A stretch of DNA of 64,000 nt from contig NZ_CP032096.1 in the NCBI RefSeq assembly GCF_004786015.1, forward strand, positions 744,001-808,000. The letters are read 5' to 3'. A model generated the notes under the pieces. That model did not search any database. It was not told the origin of the DNA and worked only from the letters and a program-made list of their open reading frames with translations. Position numbers and translations under genes: made by a program. Positions 8,595 through 16,733 of this stretch are shown here, one piece after another. The stretch's first letter is position 1; each line of letters begins with the position of its first letter. This DNA is from Hydrogenovibrio crunogenus. Lineage in GTDB: Bacteria > Pseudomonadota > Gammaproteobacteria > Thiomicrospirales > Thiomicrospiraceae.

Positions 8595-9601
8595 TTCAAA
8601 AAACCAAGACTTTTTTATTAACGCTTTTTGTCAGCCTATTTGTTATTTGGCTGTCCGTTGAAGGATGGGCGTTCAAACAATTTTTAACACAGCCGATTTC
8701 TTCATTGCAGGAACCTAAGGTAGTGTCTATTCCGAAAGGGGCATCGGCTAAAAAAGTTGCTTATCTACTGCATCAGGCACAGTTGGTTCGTCACCCAGAG
8801 TGGTTGGTTTGGATATTGAAATGGGAAGGAAAAGCGGAACAGGTCAAGGCAGGTGAAATTGAAATTCAACCGCAATGGACGCTAGAAGAGTTGATTGATG
8901 CTTTGGTTCAAGGCAAAGTGGTCACCTATCCGGTTACGTTTATCGCTGGTGAAACAGTGAAACAAAGCTTGGCCTCTTTGGCAGAATCTCCCAAAATGAA
9001 GTTTGTCGTCATTTCTGATGACGTCTCAAATATTCAATCCAAACTTGGCTTAGAGCGATCTCTGGAAGGTCAGTTTCTTCCGGAAACCTATTTTTATGCT
9101 GCCAATGAAACCGACCTTTCCATCTTAAAGCGTTCTCATGAAGCATTGAAAACGGTGCTAAATGAAGCTTGGAAAAACCGTGCAGAGAATCTACCGATTA
9201 AAACGCCTTATGAAGCATTGATTTTGGCATCCATTGTTGAAAAAGAAACTGGGTATGCGCCTGAACGGCCGATGATTGCAGGCGTATTTGTTAATCGCCT
9301 GAGAAAAGGCATGCGACTTCAATCGGATCCGACGGTAATCTATGGAATTGGTGAGTCCTATGATGGCAATATTCGTAAGAAAGATTTGTTGACTAAGACA
9401 GCCTATAATACGTACCGTATTAATGGCTTGCCACCAACACCGATTGCTCTTGCCAGTGCTGATGCCATTCAAGCGGTTTTGAATCCTGCAAAAACCAGTG
9501 CGTTGTATTTCGTCTCTAAAGGTAATGGACAGCATATTTTTTCTAATACCCTAACCGAACACAATAAAGCGGTTCGCCATTATATTTTGAACCAAAACTA
9601 A
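8591..9601 (+). CDS. mltG: Endolytic peptidoglycan transglycosylase MltG (YceG)
   Basis: Inner-membrane lytic transglycosylase thought to end glycan strand growth. 336 residues with one N-terminal membrane helix (about 7-25) and a periplasmic YceG domain. The catalytic glutamate is E217 in SIVEKETGY, followed by VFVNRLRKGMRLQSDPTVIYG, the best-conserved stretch. It overlaps pabC by four bases (ATGA), so translation is coupled. The pabC-mltG-tmk-holB order is the same as in E. coli. Confidence 0.95.
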   Translation: MIQKTKTFLLTLFVSLFVIWLSVEGWAFKQFLTQPISSLQEPKVVSIPKGASAKKVAYLLHQAQLVRHPEWLVWILKWEGKAEQVKAGEIEIQPQWTLEELIDALVQGKVVTYPVTFIAGETVKQSLASLAESPKMKFVVISDDVSNIQSKLGLERSLEGQFLPETYFYAANETDLSILKRSHEALKTVLNEAWKNRAENLPIKTPYEALILASIVEKETGYAPERPMIAGVFVNRLRKGMRLQSDPTVIYGIGESYDGNIRKKDLLTKTAYNTYRINGLPPTPIALASADAIQAVLNPAKTSALYFVSKGNGQHIFSNTLTEHNKAVRHYILNQN

Positions 9602-9624
9602 TTACTTAATCATTGGGCTCATGC

Positions 9625-10284
9625 ATGACAAACACTCAGTCAAACACGTCTTATTCCGGTAAGTTTCTAACTTTAGAAGGCACCGAAGGAGGGGGGAAGT
9701 CGACCAACCTCGTGTTTATTCAGCAGTGGCTTGCCGATCACAATATTGACGTCGTGGTCACGAGAGAGCCGGGTGGCACAGCAATCAGTGAAGCCGTTCG
9801 TGAAATTTTACTGGATAAACAGTACAGTGAAATGACGCCTGAAACGGAATTGTTGTTGATGTTTGCTGCGCGTAATCAACATTTGCAGGAAAAGATTTTA
9901 CCGGCTTTAGCGGCTGGAAAATGGGTGGTCTCGGATCGTTTTACAGATGCTTCTTATGCCTACCAAGGGGGCGCCAGGGGAATTGCTTACAATCGGATTG
10001 CTGAGATTGAAAATTGGGTGCAACAAGGATGTTATCCAGACATGACTTTTGTGTTTGATTTACCCATCGAAGAAGGCATGAAGCGAGTTGCCGCGCGCTC
10101 ACAAGTATCGGGACAAGCCATTGATCGTTTCGAGCAAGAAAAAAAGGATTTTTTTGAGAAAGTTCGGGCGGCTTATCTGTATCGTGCTGAGCAGGCACCG
10201 CAACGATATTGTGTGCTGGATGCTGCTCGTCCCTTAACGGAAGTACAAGAGAAGTTGGCGAGTCAGTTAGAATCCTTGTTATGA
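9625..10284 (+). CDS. tmk: Thymidylate kinase
   Basis: Phosphorylates dTMP to dTDP. From ATG 9625 it has 219 residues; an in-frame TTG at 9613 would add four. The P-loop is unusual, LEGTEGGGKST at residues 17-27 instead of the common EGAGKTT, but keeps the Lys and Ser. TREPGGT at 46-52 and DRFTDASYAYQGGARG near 104-119 are the other family marks. Start choice is uncertain because neither candidate has a strong Shine-Dalgarno. Confidence 0.94.
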   Translation: MTNTQSNTSYSGKFLTLEGTEGGGKSTNLVFIQQWLADHNIDVVVTREPGGTAISEAVREILLDKQYSEMTPETELLLMFAARNQHLQEKILPALAAGKWVVSDRFTDASYAYQGGARGIAYNRIAEIENWVQQGCYPDMTFVFDLPIEEGMKRVAARSQVSGQAIDRFEQEKKDFFEKVRAAYLYRAEQAPQRYCVLDAARPLTEVQEKLASQLESLL

Positions 10285-10368
10285 TTTAACCGAAATCTCC
10301 TGTTGGGTGTTTCGATTGCAGGATTTATTGCTTTAGAAAAAGTTACAATTTTTTATTAAGGGTTTTCT

Positions 10369-11346
10369 ATGATTTTGCCGTGGCAAACACAACAATGGCA
10401 ACAATGGATACAGCAAACCGGTCACTTAGGCCAAGGGTATTTGCTTTCAGGGGCAGAAGGTATTGGTTTATCTGAATTTGCGATGTCGATGGCAGAAGGT
10501 TTATTGTGTCAAACGAATGCGCTTCAAGGGTGTCAAAATTGTGTGCATTGCCACCAGTTTGCTCAATCAACACATCCTGATTTTTTTCAGTTAAAGGTCT
10601 TAGAAGATAAAAAAGAAATTTCTATTGATCAAATTCGTGCCTTAACGGATAAAATTTATACCACCTCTCATCAAGGCGGTTATAAAGTTGCCTTGATTGA
10701 ACAAGTTGAATTACTCAATGTGTCAGCGTTTAATGCGTTGTTGAAAACTCTGGAAGAGCCGCCTGTAAAGACGATATTGATTTTAACTTCTTATCAAACC
10801 AGTTTGTTGCCAGCGACGATTATCAGCCGTTGCCGACAAATATCCTTCGCTTCTCCGCCACGGGAAGAGGCTTTGGCTTGGTTACAACAGGCATTGCCTC
10901 AAGCAGATATGCCTTTACTGAAAAAAGCCCTGAAAATTAATTGGGGTGGGCCTTTGAAAGCCAAAACTTGGATTGAAGAAAAATCTTTTGAGTTGGAGGC
11001 CGCCTGGCAAGACGATATCAAAGGGCTGCAACAAGGTCGATTTACAGTGTCTCAAGTGGTTGAAAAATGGAAAAAATATCCGCACCCCGAAGTGGTGCTG
11101 GACTACTTTTATGCCTGGTCGGTCAATGTGGTTCGAGCGGCCTTGTATCTCAATAAAATTCCTTATAATCCGAATTGGTTGATGTTTCAAAAGTCGGTCT
11201 TACAAGCCCGTCAATTTTGGCATCAAAATGTGAATAAAGATTTATTACTGGAAGGGGTTTGCCTGGAATGGTTGCAGCATCAACAGGATAACTATGAACC
11301 AAGTGATGTTTTTCAACAACGTTGGATTCGAGGCACCCAAGTTTAA
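10369..11346 (+). CDS. holB: DNA polymerase III subunit delta prime
   Basis: Clamp-loader subunit, 325 residues. As in known delta-prime proteins the P-loop is degenerate (GAEGIGLSEFA, no Lys), so it does not bind ATP productively. A zinc-binding set is visible: C47, C55, C58, C61. The LLKTLEEPP stretch near 124-132 and the SRC arginine-finger motif at 153-155 are intact. Follows tmk as in E. coli and is followed by a TatD nuclease. Confidence 0.94.
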   Translation: MILPWQTQQWQQWIQQTGHLGQGYLLSGAEGIGLSEFAMSMAEGLLCQTNALQGCQNCVHCHQFAQSTHPDFFQLKVLEDKKEISIDQIRALTDKIYTTSHQGGYKVALIEQVELLNVSAFNALLKTLEEPPVKTILILTSYQTSLLPATIISRCRQISFASPPREEALAWLQQALPQADMPLLKKALKINWGGPLKAKTWIEEKSFELEAAWQDDIKGLQQGRFTVSQVVEKWKKYPHPEVVLDYFYAWSVNVVRAALYLNKIPYNPNWLMFQKSVLQARQFWHQNVNKDLLLEGVCLEWLQHQQDNYEPSDVFQQRWIRGTQV

Positions 11347-11374
11347 TCAAAAACTAAGGAAGACAAAACCATTT

Positions 11375-12148
11375 ATGATTATTGATTCTCACTGTCATTT
11401 AAATATTTTGCCAGAAGATATTGGTACCACTGAAGAAGTGATTCAACAGGCTCATGATTTGGGCGTTGATAAAATGATGTGTATTGCGATTGGACCTGAT
11501 CAATGGCATGAAGTGCTCGCCCTGGCCGATACTCATGAAGAGGTGTACGCTGCAATTGGGGTGCACCCGTGTGAGACGAAAGATGTTGTGGTGACTGATG
11601 AAGCAGTGCTGGAAGCTGCAAAGCACCCAAAGGTGTTGGCCATTGGTGAAGTGGGGCTGGATTATTATCACTTTGATGCTGAAAAGGAAGATATGACTTG
11701 GCAGGCAGATCGGTTCCGCCAAATGATTCGGTTGGCGATTCAGCTCAACAAGCCTTTGATTATTCATACCCGTTATTCCACTCCAGATTGTTTACAAATT
11801 TTGCAAGAAGAAGGTGCCGACCAGGTCGGAGGCATTATGCACTGCTTTGTGGAAGATATTGAAACCGCAGAAGCCGCCATGGCCTTAGGGTTTTATATTT
11901 CATTTTCCGGAATTGTTACCTTTAAAAATGCCAAAGAGCTTAAAGAAGTTGCAAAAATGGTTCCGCTTGATCGAATTTTAGTGGAAACCGATGCGCCTTA
12001 TTTAGCTCCTGTTCCTTATCGCGGTAAAACCAATCAACCCGGTTATACACGCTATGTGGTTGAAGAAATTGCTCATCTCAGAGAGTTATCTGTCGAAGAA
12101 GTGGCCAACGCGACCACCGAGAATTTCAAAAGGCTCTTTAAATTATGA
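11375..12148 (+). CDS. TatD family metal-dependent hydrolase (YcfH-like)
   Basis: TIM-barrel hydrolase of the TatD/YcfH family, proposed to be a DNase; 257 residues from ATG 11375, which gives the family start MIIDSHCHLN. The frame is open further upstream into holB but that part does not match the family. Metal ligands are visible: H6, H8, E92 (GEVGLDYY), H131 (IIHTR), H156 and D206 (ETDAPYLAP). Its stop overlaps the ABC transporter start by four bases. In the holB context it corresponds to ycfH. Confidence 0.92.
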   Translation: MIIDSHCHLNILPEDIGTTEEVIQQAHDLGVDKMMCIAIGPDQWHEVLALADTHEEVYAAIGVHPCETKDVVVTDEAVLEAAKHPKVLAIGEVGLDYYHFDAEKEDMTWQADRFRQMIRLAIQLNKPLIIHTRYSTPDCLQILQEEGADQVGGIMHCFVEDIETAEAAMALGFYISFSGIVTFKNAKELKEVAKMVPLDRILVETDAPYLAPVPYRGKTNQPGYTRYVVEEIAHLRELSVEEVANATTENFKRLFKL

Positions 12149-14010
12149 GTCAAGCATCCAGCAACATTTCATCGAATGAGTCATCTCTAGATAGAAATGT
12201 TGAGGGAGCAAATGACTCTTACTTAAACGATACCCAGCCGACTCAAGTAGCCTATAGCTGGCAGCGTATTTTTGATTTGGTGGTGCAGCATAAACCACGT
12301 TTGATTAAAGCCCATATTATTGCGTTCTTGGCAATGATGGCCACGGTGCCGCTCCCTTTGTTATTACCGCTCTTGGTAGATGAAGTGTTGCTTCAACAAC
12401 CAGGATGGATTGTTCACTCACTCAACCATATTATTCCAGAAAGCTGGCAAACGGCACTGGGGTATATCCTAATCGTGACGTTGGCCACGATTCTGCTACG
12501 CATCCTCGGTGTGGCCTTTGGAGTCTGGCAGGTTCAGCAATTCACTCTAATTTCTAAAGACGTCACGTATCGTATTCGCACCGATCTTTTAGCGCGTATT
12601 CAAGGCGTAGCCATGTCTCAGTATGAAACGATGGGCAGTGGCAGTGTGACTGCGACGATGGTGAACGATGTCAATACGTTGGACACCTTTTTGGGGACAA
12701 CCGTTGGAAAACTCATTTTAGCGGTCTTTTCTCTGGTTGGGGTAACCGCCGTTCTATTATGGTTACACTGGGAACTGGCGCTGTTTATTTTATTTATGAA
12801 CCCTGTTGTAGTGTATTTTACGATGCGTATGGGGCGTAAGGTAAAAACGCTGAAAAAAGATGAAAACAGTGCGGTGGATGCCTTTCAACAGTCTTTATCC
12901 GAAACGTTGGATGCTTTGCAGCAAGTTCGAGCAGCGAATCAGGACAGTCCTTTTTTCCAGCGCATCCGTGGGAGTGCTTATGAAATTAAGCGTCATTCAG
13001 AAGCGTTTACCTGGAAATCAGAAGCGGCCAGTCGACTCTCTTTTCTCATTTTCTTGATTGGGTTTGATATTTTCCGTGGTGTCAGTTTTCTGATGGTGGT
13101 CTTTTCTAATTTATCCATTGGGGAGATGATGGCCGTGTTCGGTTATCTTTGGTTTATGATGGGGCCTGTTCAGGAAATTTTAGCGATTCAATACTCTTAC
13201 AGTGCCGGGAGTGGTGCCTTGCAGCGTATCAATCAAGTATTGGATTTAAAACAGGAACCGCGTTATCCAGCGTTGAAAAACCCTTTTGATGCCAAAGAAG
13301 TATCTGTTGAAGTTAAAAATGTTTCTTTCCACTATCCTGGTAAAGAAGAAGCGGTATTGCATAACCTGAACTTTACCATTGAGCCTGGGGAGAAATTAGC
13401 TTTTGTTGGAGCCAGCGGTGGCGGTAAGACCACGTTGGTACAGTTGTTACTCGGCTTTTATGAACAAGAGTCTGGAGATATTTGCTATAACGGTGTGTCT
13501 ATTAAAGAAATTGGTCAACAGCGTGTGCGTGAAAATATCGCAACCGTATTGCAACAGCCTGTGTTATTTCAGCAGAGTGTTCGGTTTAATTTGTCTTTAG
13601 GTCAGGACTTACCGGATGAGAAGCTGTGGCAAGCATTAGAAATGGCTCAGTTAAAAGAGGTCATTGAGGCATTGGAATATCAGCTTGAAACAGTGGTGGG
13701 CCGAAATGGCATTAAACTCTCCGGGGGTCAAAGACAAAGACTCGCGATTGCAAGAATGATTTTACAAGACCCTAAAGTGGTGATTATGGATGAGGCCACC
13801 TCTGCATTGGATATGGAAACCGAGCGTAAGTTATATGTTGATTTGGCACCGTTCCTGGCAGGGCGGACAACGCTTATTGTGGCGCATCGTTTAAGTTCGA
13901 TTAAACAAGCCGATCGTATTTTGGTGTTTGAAGATGGTCATATTATAGAATCCGGTAGTCATGAAGATTTGGTTGTGTCGGGCGGAACTTATCAGCGGTT
14001 GTATCGCTAA
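12145..14010 (+). CDS. ABC transporter, fused membrane and ATPase domains (MsbA-like)
   Basis: 621-residue half-transporter expected to work as a homodimeric exporter. The N-terminal third to half holds about six membrane helices (roughly 50-330). The ATPase has Walker A GASGGGKTT at 422-430, signature LSGGQRQR from 525, Walker B VVIMDEATSALD with D549/E550 and the H-loop VAHRLSS. The substrate cannot be read from sequence; lipid, lipid A or peptide export are all possible. It is translationally coupled to the TatD gene by an ATGA overlap and ends at a CCAGGCCTGG hairpin. Confidence 0.88.
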   Translation: MSQASSNISSNESSLDRNVEGANDSYLNDTQPTQVAYSWQRIFDLVVQHKPRLIKAHIIAFLAMMATVPLPLLLPLLVDEVLLQQPGWIVHSLNHIIPESWQTALGYILIVTLATILLRILGVAFGVWQVQQFTLISKDVTYRIRTDLLARIQGVAMSQYETMGSGSVTATMVNDVNTLDTFLGTTVGKLILAVFSLVGVTAVLLWLHWELALFILFMNPVVVYFTMRMGRKVKTLKKDENSAVDAFQQSLSETLDALQQVRAANQDSPFFQRIRGSAYEIKRHSEAFTWKSEAASRLSFLIFLIGFDIFRGVSFLMVVFSNLSIGEMMAVFGYLWFMMGPVQEILAIQYSYSAGSGALQRINQVLDLKQEPRYPALKNPFDAKEVSVEVKNVSFHYPGKEEAVLHNLNFTIEPGEKLAFVGASGGGKTTLVQLLLGFYEQESGDICYNGVSIKEIGQQRVRENIATVLQQPVLFQQSVRFNLSLGQDLPDEKLWQALEMAQLKEVIEALEYQLETVVGRNGIKLSGGQRQRLAIARMILQDPKVVIMDEATSALDMETERKLYVDLAPFLAGRTTLIVAHRLSSIKQADRILVFEDGHIIESGSHEDLVVSGGTYQRLYR

Positions 14011-14013
14011 TAA

Positions 14014-14037
14014 AAAACCACCAGGCCTGGTGGTTTT
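14014..14037. terminator. Bidirectional terminator with CCAGGCCTGG core
   Basis: Perfect 24-base palindrome with A-run on the left and T-run on the right, core at 14021-14030. It lies between the ABC transporter stop (14010) and the convergent chemoreceptor stop (14069), so it can serve both strands. Confidence 0.85.
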
Positions 14038-14068
14038 AGATGTGTTGCTTACCTCAAAAAACAGTTGT

Positions 14069-16366
14069 TTAAAACTCATCCCACTCATTTGAAGAGGAGG
14101 CAGAAGCTTTTGTCATTTCTGTCTTTGACTCGTTTTGTTTTTTAGTTGAAGGCAAACTGGCAGGCTTGGCTACCGACTTTGATGGGCTGGTGGACTGAGG
14201 TTGTGAAGGAACAGATTTCTCCGCTACAGCCTTGGTAAGGGTTTCTCTTTTGGCTGCTTGAGTCAACTTCATTGTTTGATTGGTTTTGAAAAAGGTCATG
14301 TTTCTGTCTAAGCTTTCAGCTTGTTCGTTCATGCTGTCAGCGGCGGCAGCTGTTTGTTCTACTAATGCCGCATTTTGTTGAGTTACTTCATCGATTTGGT
14401 TAACTGCTTTATGAACTTGAACGATGCCTTCCATTTGTTGGCTTGATGCCTGAGCGATTTGTTCAATCATCTGTGTGACTTCATTGATCGATTGATTAAT
14501 TCCAGACAAAACTTCACCTGACTCGGATGCCAGTTGTGTGCCTTGATCAATACGTGTAACACTTTCGGTGATTAAGCCCGTAATTTCTTTGGCGGCATCG
14601 GCTGATTTTTGCGCCAGAGAGCGCACCTCTCCTGCCACCACTGCAAAACCACGTCCGTGGTCACCGGCTCGTGCGGCTTCCACCGCTGCATTGAGTGCCA
14701 GTAAGTTAGTTTGGAAGGCAATGCCGTCAATTAACGTGACAATATCCGAAATCTTATGACTGGATTCCTGGATGGCACTCATTGCTTCAATAGTTTGTTT
14801 CATAACCGTAGAACCGGTGTTGGATTGGCCTTGTACCGTCTGTGCCACATCTGCTGCTTCTTTTGCCTGTTCAGCATTGCTTTTGACACTGGACGTCATT
14901 TCTTCCATGGTCGAAGAAGTTTCTTCAATGGCTGCTGCTTGTTGCTGTACGCGTTGACTTAAATCCATTGCGCCCTGAGCCACTTCTTGAGAACCTTGAG
15001 AGACAATTTGTGATGCATATGTTGTCTGATCAATGACGTCCGACAACTTAATGACCGTATTGTTGACGGTTTGCTTAAAGTCATTCAGATGACCTTTGTA
15101 ATCTCCGGTGACAGTCTGGGTCAGGTTACCTTGTTCAATTTCTCTGAGTACGCTAATGGCTTCATTAAGGGGATGAACGATACCGTCTAATATCCGGTTA
15201 ATCCCTTCAATCATTTGTTTCCAGTCACCTTGGAGCTGCTTAGCATCTGCGCGTTTATCAAGATTTCCGTTCGTGACTGCCTGAATCAACATATTGGTAT
15301 CATCGGTAATGGTTTTAAGGTTGTGGCGAACCGCTTCAATGGCTTCATTGATAAAAGCTTTTTTACCGGGCAGTTTTTCAATATGGGCATTGAAGTCACC
15401 TTTTCCGAAAGATTCAAAAACAGCCATGGCTTTTTTATTGACGTTAATGTGTTCACCGACCATTGTATTGACACCTATGGCCATTTTTCGGAAATCGCCC
15501 TGGAATTTATTTTCGTCAAGATTGACATCAATGTTGCCGGCATCATGTTGTTGAGACATATGTTGCATATCTTCTAATAAAGATTTTAGGGTGTCTTGTA
15601 CATGTTTCATTGCGCCCAGCATTTGGCCGGTTTCATCTCTAGTTTCGATGTTGATCTGGGTGGATAAATTACCATTAGCAATGGTGTTGGCTGTGTCGAT
15701 GGAGTGGTGTAATTGTCGGGAGATGTTTTTTGGAATTGAATAACCAAGCCATAGAGCACCGAGTAGAATCACACCTAGTATCGCGGTGGCAATGTTCTGA
15801 AATTGATCAAGCTGTTGTGCTAAATGTTCGCGCATTTCAATTGATTTGGATAGAGCTGCTTCGCCGGCTTTATCCAAATTGTCTCGTAGTGCGGAGAAAT
15901 GATGATCAGCCTTCTTTCGCAGGGCTAGAATTTCTGCTTGACTAGCCTGTTGTTCTATCGCAGCCACCAGATTGTCCGATTGCTTTTTCCAAGCATCAAA
16001 ATCAGACTTAAAATTCGCCGATTTGGCTAACACATCAGGGTAATCATGCATGTTTTCTTGGTATTTCGCATAACGATCGAAAACCTGTTGAGCATTTTCG
16101 AGGCGAGATTTATTTTCTTCCTCGAATGAACCATAGTGAGCTAATAAGTTTAGCTCGGCTTCTTTTGCTTGATATAGATCACGGTCTGCATTGAGAGTTA
16201 AAGATATTGACTGAACAAATTTTTCTGCCTGTAACTGGATGGAATGTTCTTGCATTTTAAGCATCCAAGAAAAAATGACCAGTAAAAGGATAATTGAAAC
16301 CGCCAGAGTGATTATTGGTATAGAACTTTTGATTCGAATACTATTAAGGTTTTTTGCTGTAAGCAT
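14069..16366 (-). CDS. Methyl-accepting chemotaxis protein with poly-HAMP linker
   Basis: 765-residue chemoreceptor. TM1 about 16-35, a helical periplasmic sensor about 40-190 (likely four-helix bundle), TM2 192-210, HAMP about 211-265, then further HAMP-like repeats to about 450. The signalling hairpin is at 547-580 with [21 protein letters not shown]. The C-terminus ends in EWDEF (761-765) after a long flexible Ser/Lys-rich stretch, resembling the xWxxF tether that docks CheR/CheB in high-abundance receptors. Convergent with the ABC transporter and divergent from the metal ATPase. The ligand is unknown. Confidence 0.93.
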   Translation of the reverse strand: MLTAKNLNSIRIKSSIPIITLAVSIILLLVIFSWMLKMQEHSIQLQAEKFVQSISLTLNADRDLYQAKEAELNLLAHYGSFEEENKSRLENAQQVFDRYAKYQENMHDYPDVLAKSANFKSDFDAWKKQSDNLVAAIEQQASQAEILALRKKADHHFSALRDNLDKAGEAALSKSIEMREHLAQQLDQFQNIATAILGVILLGALWLGYSIPKNISRQLHHSIDTANTIANGNLSTQINIETRDETGQMLGAMKHVQDTLKSLLEDMQHMSQQHDAGNIDVNLDENKFQGDFRKMAIGVNTMVGEHINVNKKAMAVFESFGKGDFNAHIEKLPGKKAFINEAIEAVRHNLKTITDDTNMLIQAVTNGNLDKRADAKQLQGDWKQMIEGINRILDGIVHPLNEAISVLREIEQGNLTQTVTGDYKGHLNDFKQTVNNTVIKLSDVIDQTTYASQIVSQGSQEVAQGAMDLSQRVQQQAAAIEETSSTMEEMTSSVKSNAEQAKEAADVAQTVQGQSNTGSTVMKQTIEAMSAIQESSHKISDIVTLIDGIAFQTNLLALNAAVEAARAGDHGRGFAVVAGEVRSLAQKSADAAKEITGLITESVTRIDQGTQLASESGEVLSGINQSINEVTQMIEQIAQASSQQMEGIVQVHKAVNQIDEVTQQNAALVEQTAAAADSMNEQAESLDRNMTFFKTNQTMKLTQAAKRETLTKAVAEKSVPSQPQSTSPSKSVAKPASLPSTKKQNESKTEMTKASASSSNEWDEF

Positions 16367-16733
16367 AGAAAATACCGCCCTTTATATTAAGTTCTTTTAT
16401 ACGTATTTTAAATTATAATTTATTGTCGTTTTTGAAGTGGAAACTTTTTAATATTGATTAACCACGTTTTTGTTTAAGTTTTTGATGTCGTGTTTTTACG
16501 TTATTACTCATTGTTTTTTATACAAAAATTGATAGTAGTTAAAAAGTGAGAGGAAAAAGTAAATATTGCTGTTAGTTTTGATAAAGTCTAATGGAACCGC
16601 AAAGTAGGCATTTGTTTGAATGGTTATCAACGATTGTATTGTTAAAGGCTGAAGAATCACGGGCAATGATTATGAATATTATCTTTTTTTCTTTATGGTT
16701 TAATCCATTCACACTTGATTAAAGGGCTTTTAA
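16367..16733. other. Divergent AT-rich intergenic region
   Basis: 367 bases between the chemoreceptor (leftward) and the metal ATPase (rightward). Very AT-rich with several T-runs; no gene-sized frame. I see no convincing sigma-54 or sigma-28 promoter for the receptor. The one element of note is the Fur-like site listed separately. Confidence 0.6.
16665..16683 (+). promoter_or_regulatory. Possible Fur-like box upstream of metal ATPase
   Basis: The 19 bases beginning AATGATTATGAAT match the classical Fur consensus at 13 of 19 positions and end in ATTATC. It lies about 50 bases before the ATPase GTG start. In such AT-rich DNA a chance match is quite possible, so this is only suggestive. Confidence 0.3.

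Noticed and set aside
11294-11374. N-terminal extension of the TatD-family gene
   Set aside because: It lies inside holB; the family starts at MIIDSHCHLN and the extension matches nothing.
14568-14962. Plus-strand frames of 60-90 codons within the large chemoreceptor, and similar frames opposite other genes
   Set aside because: They mirror the codon pattern of the real gene on the other strand, with no ribosome sites or recognisable domains.
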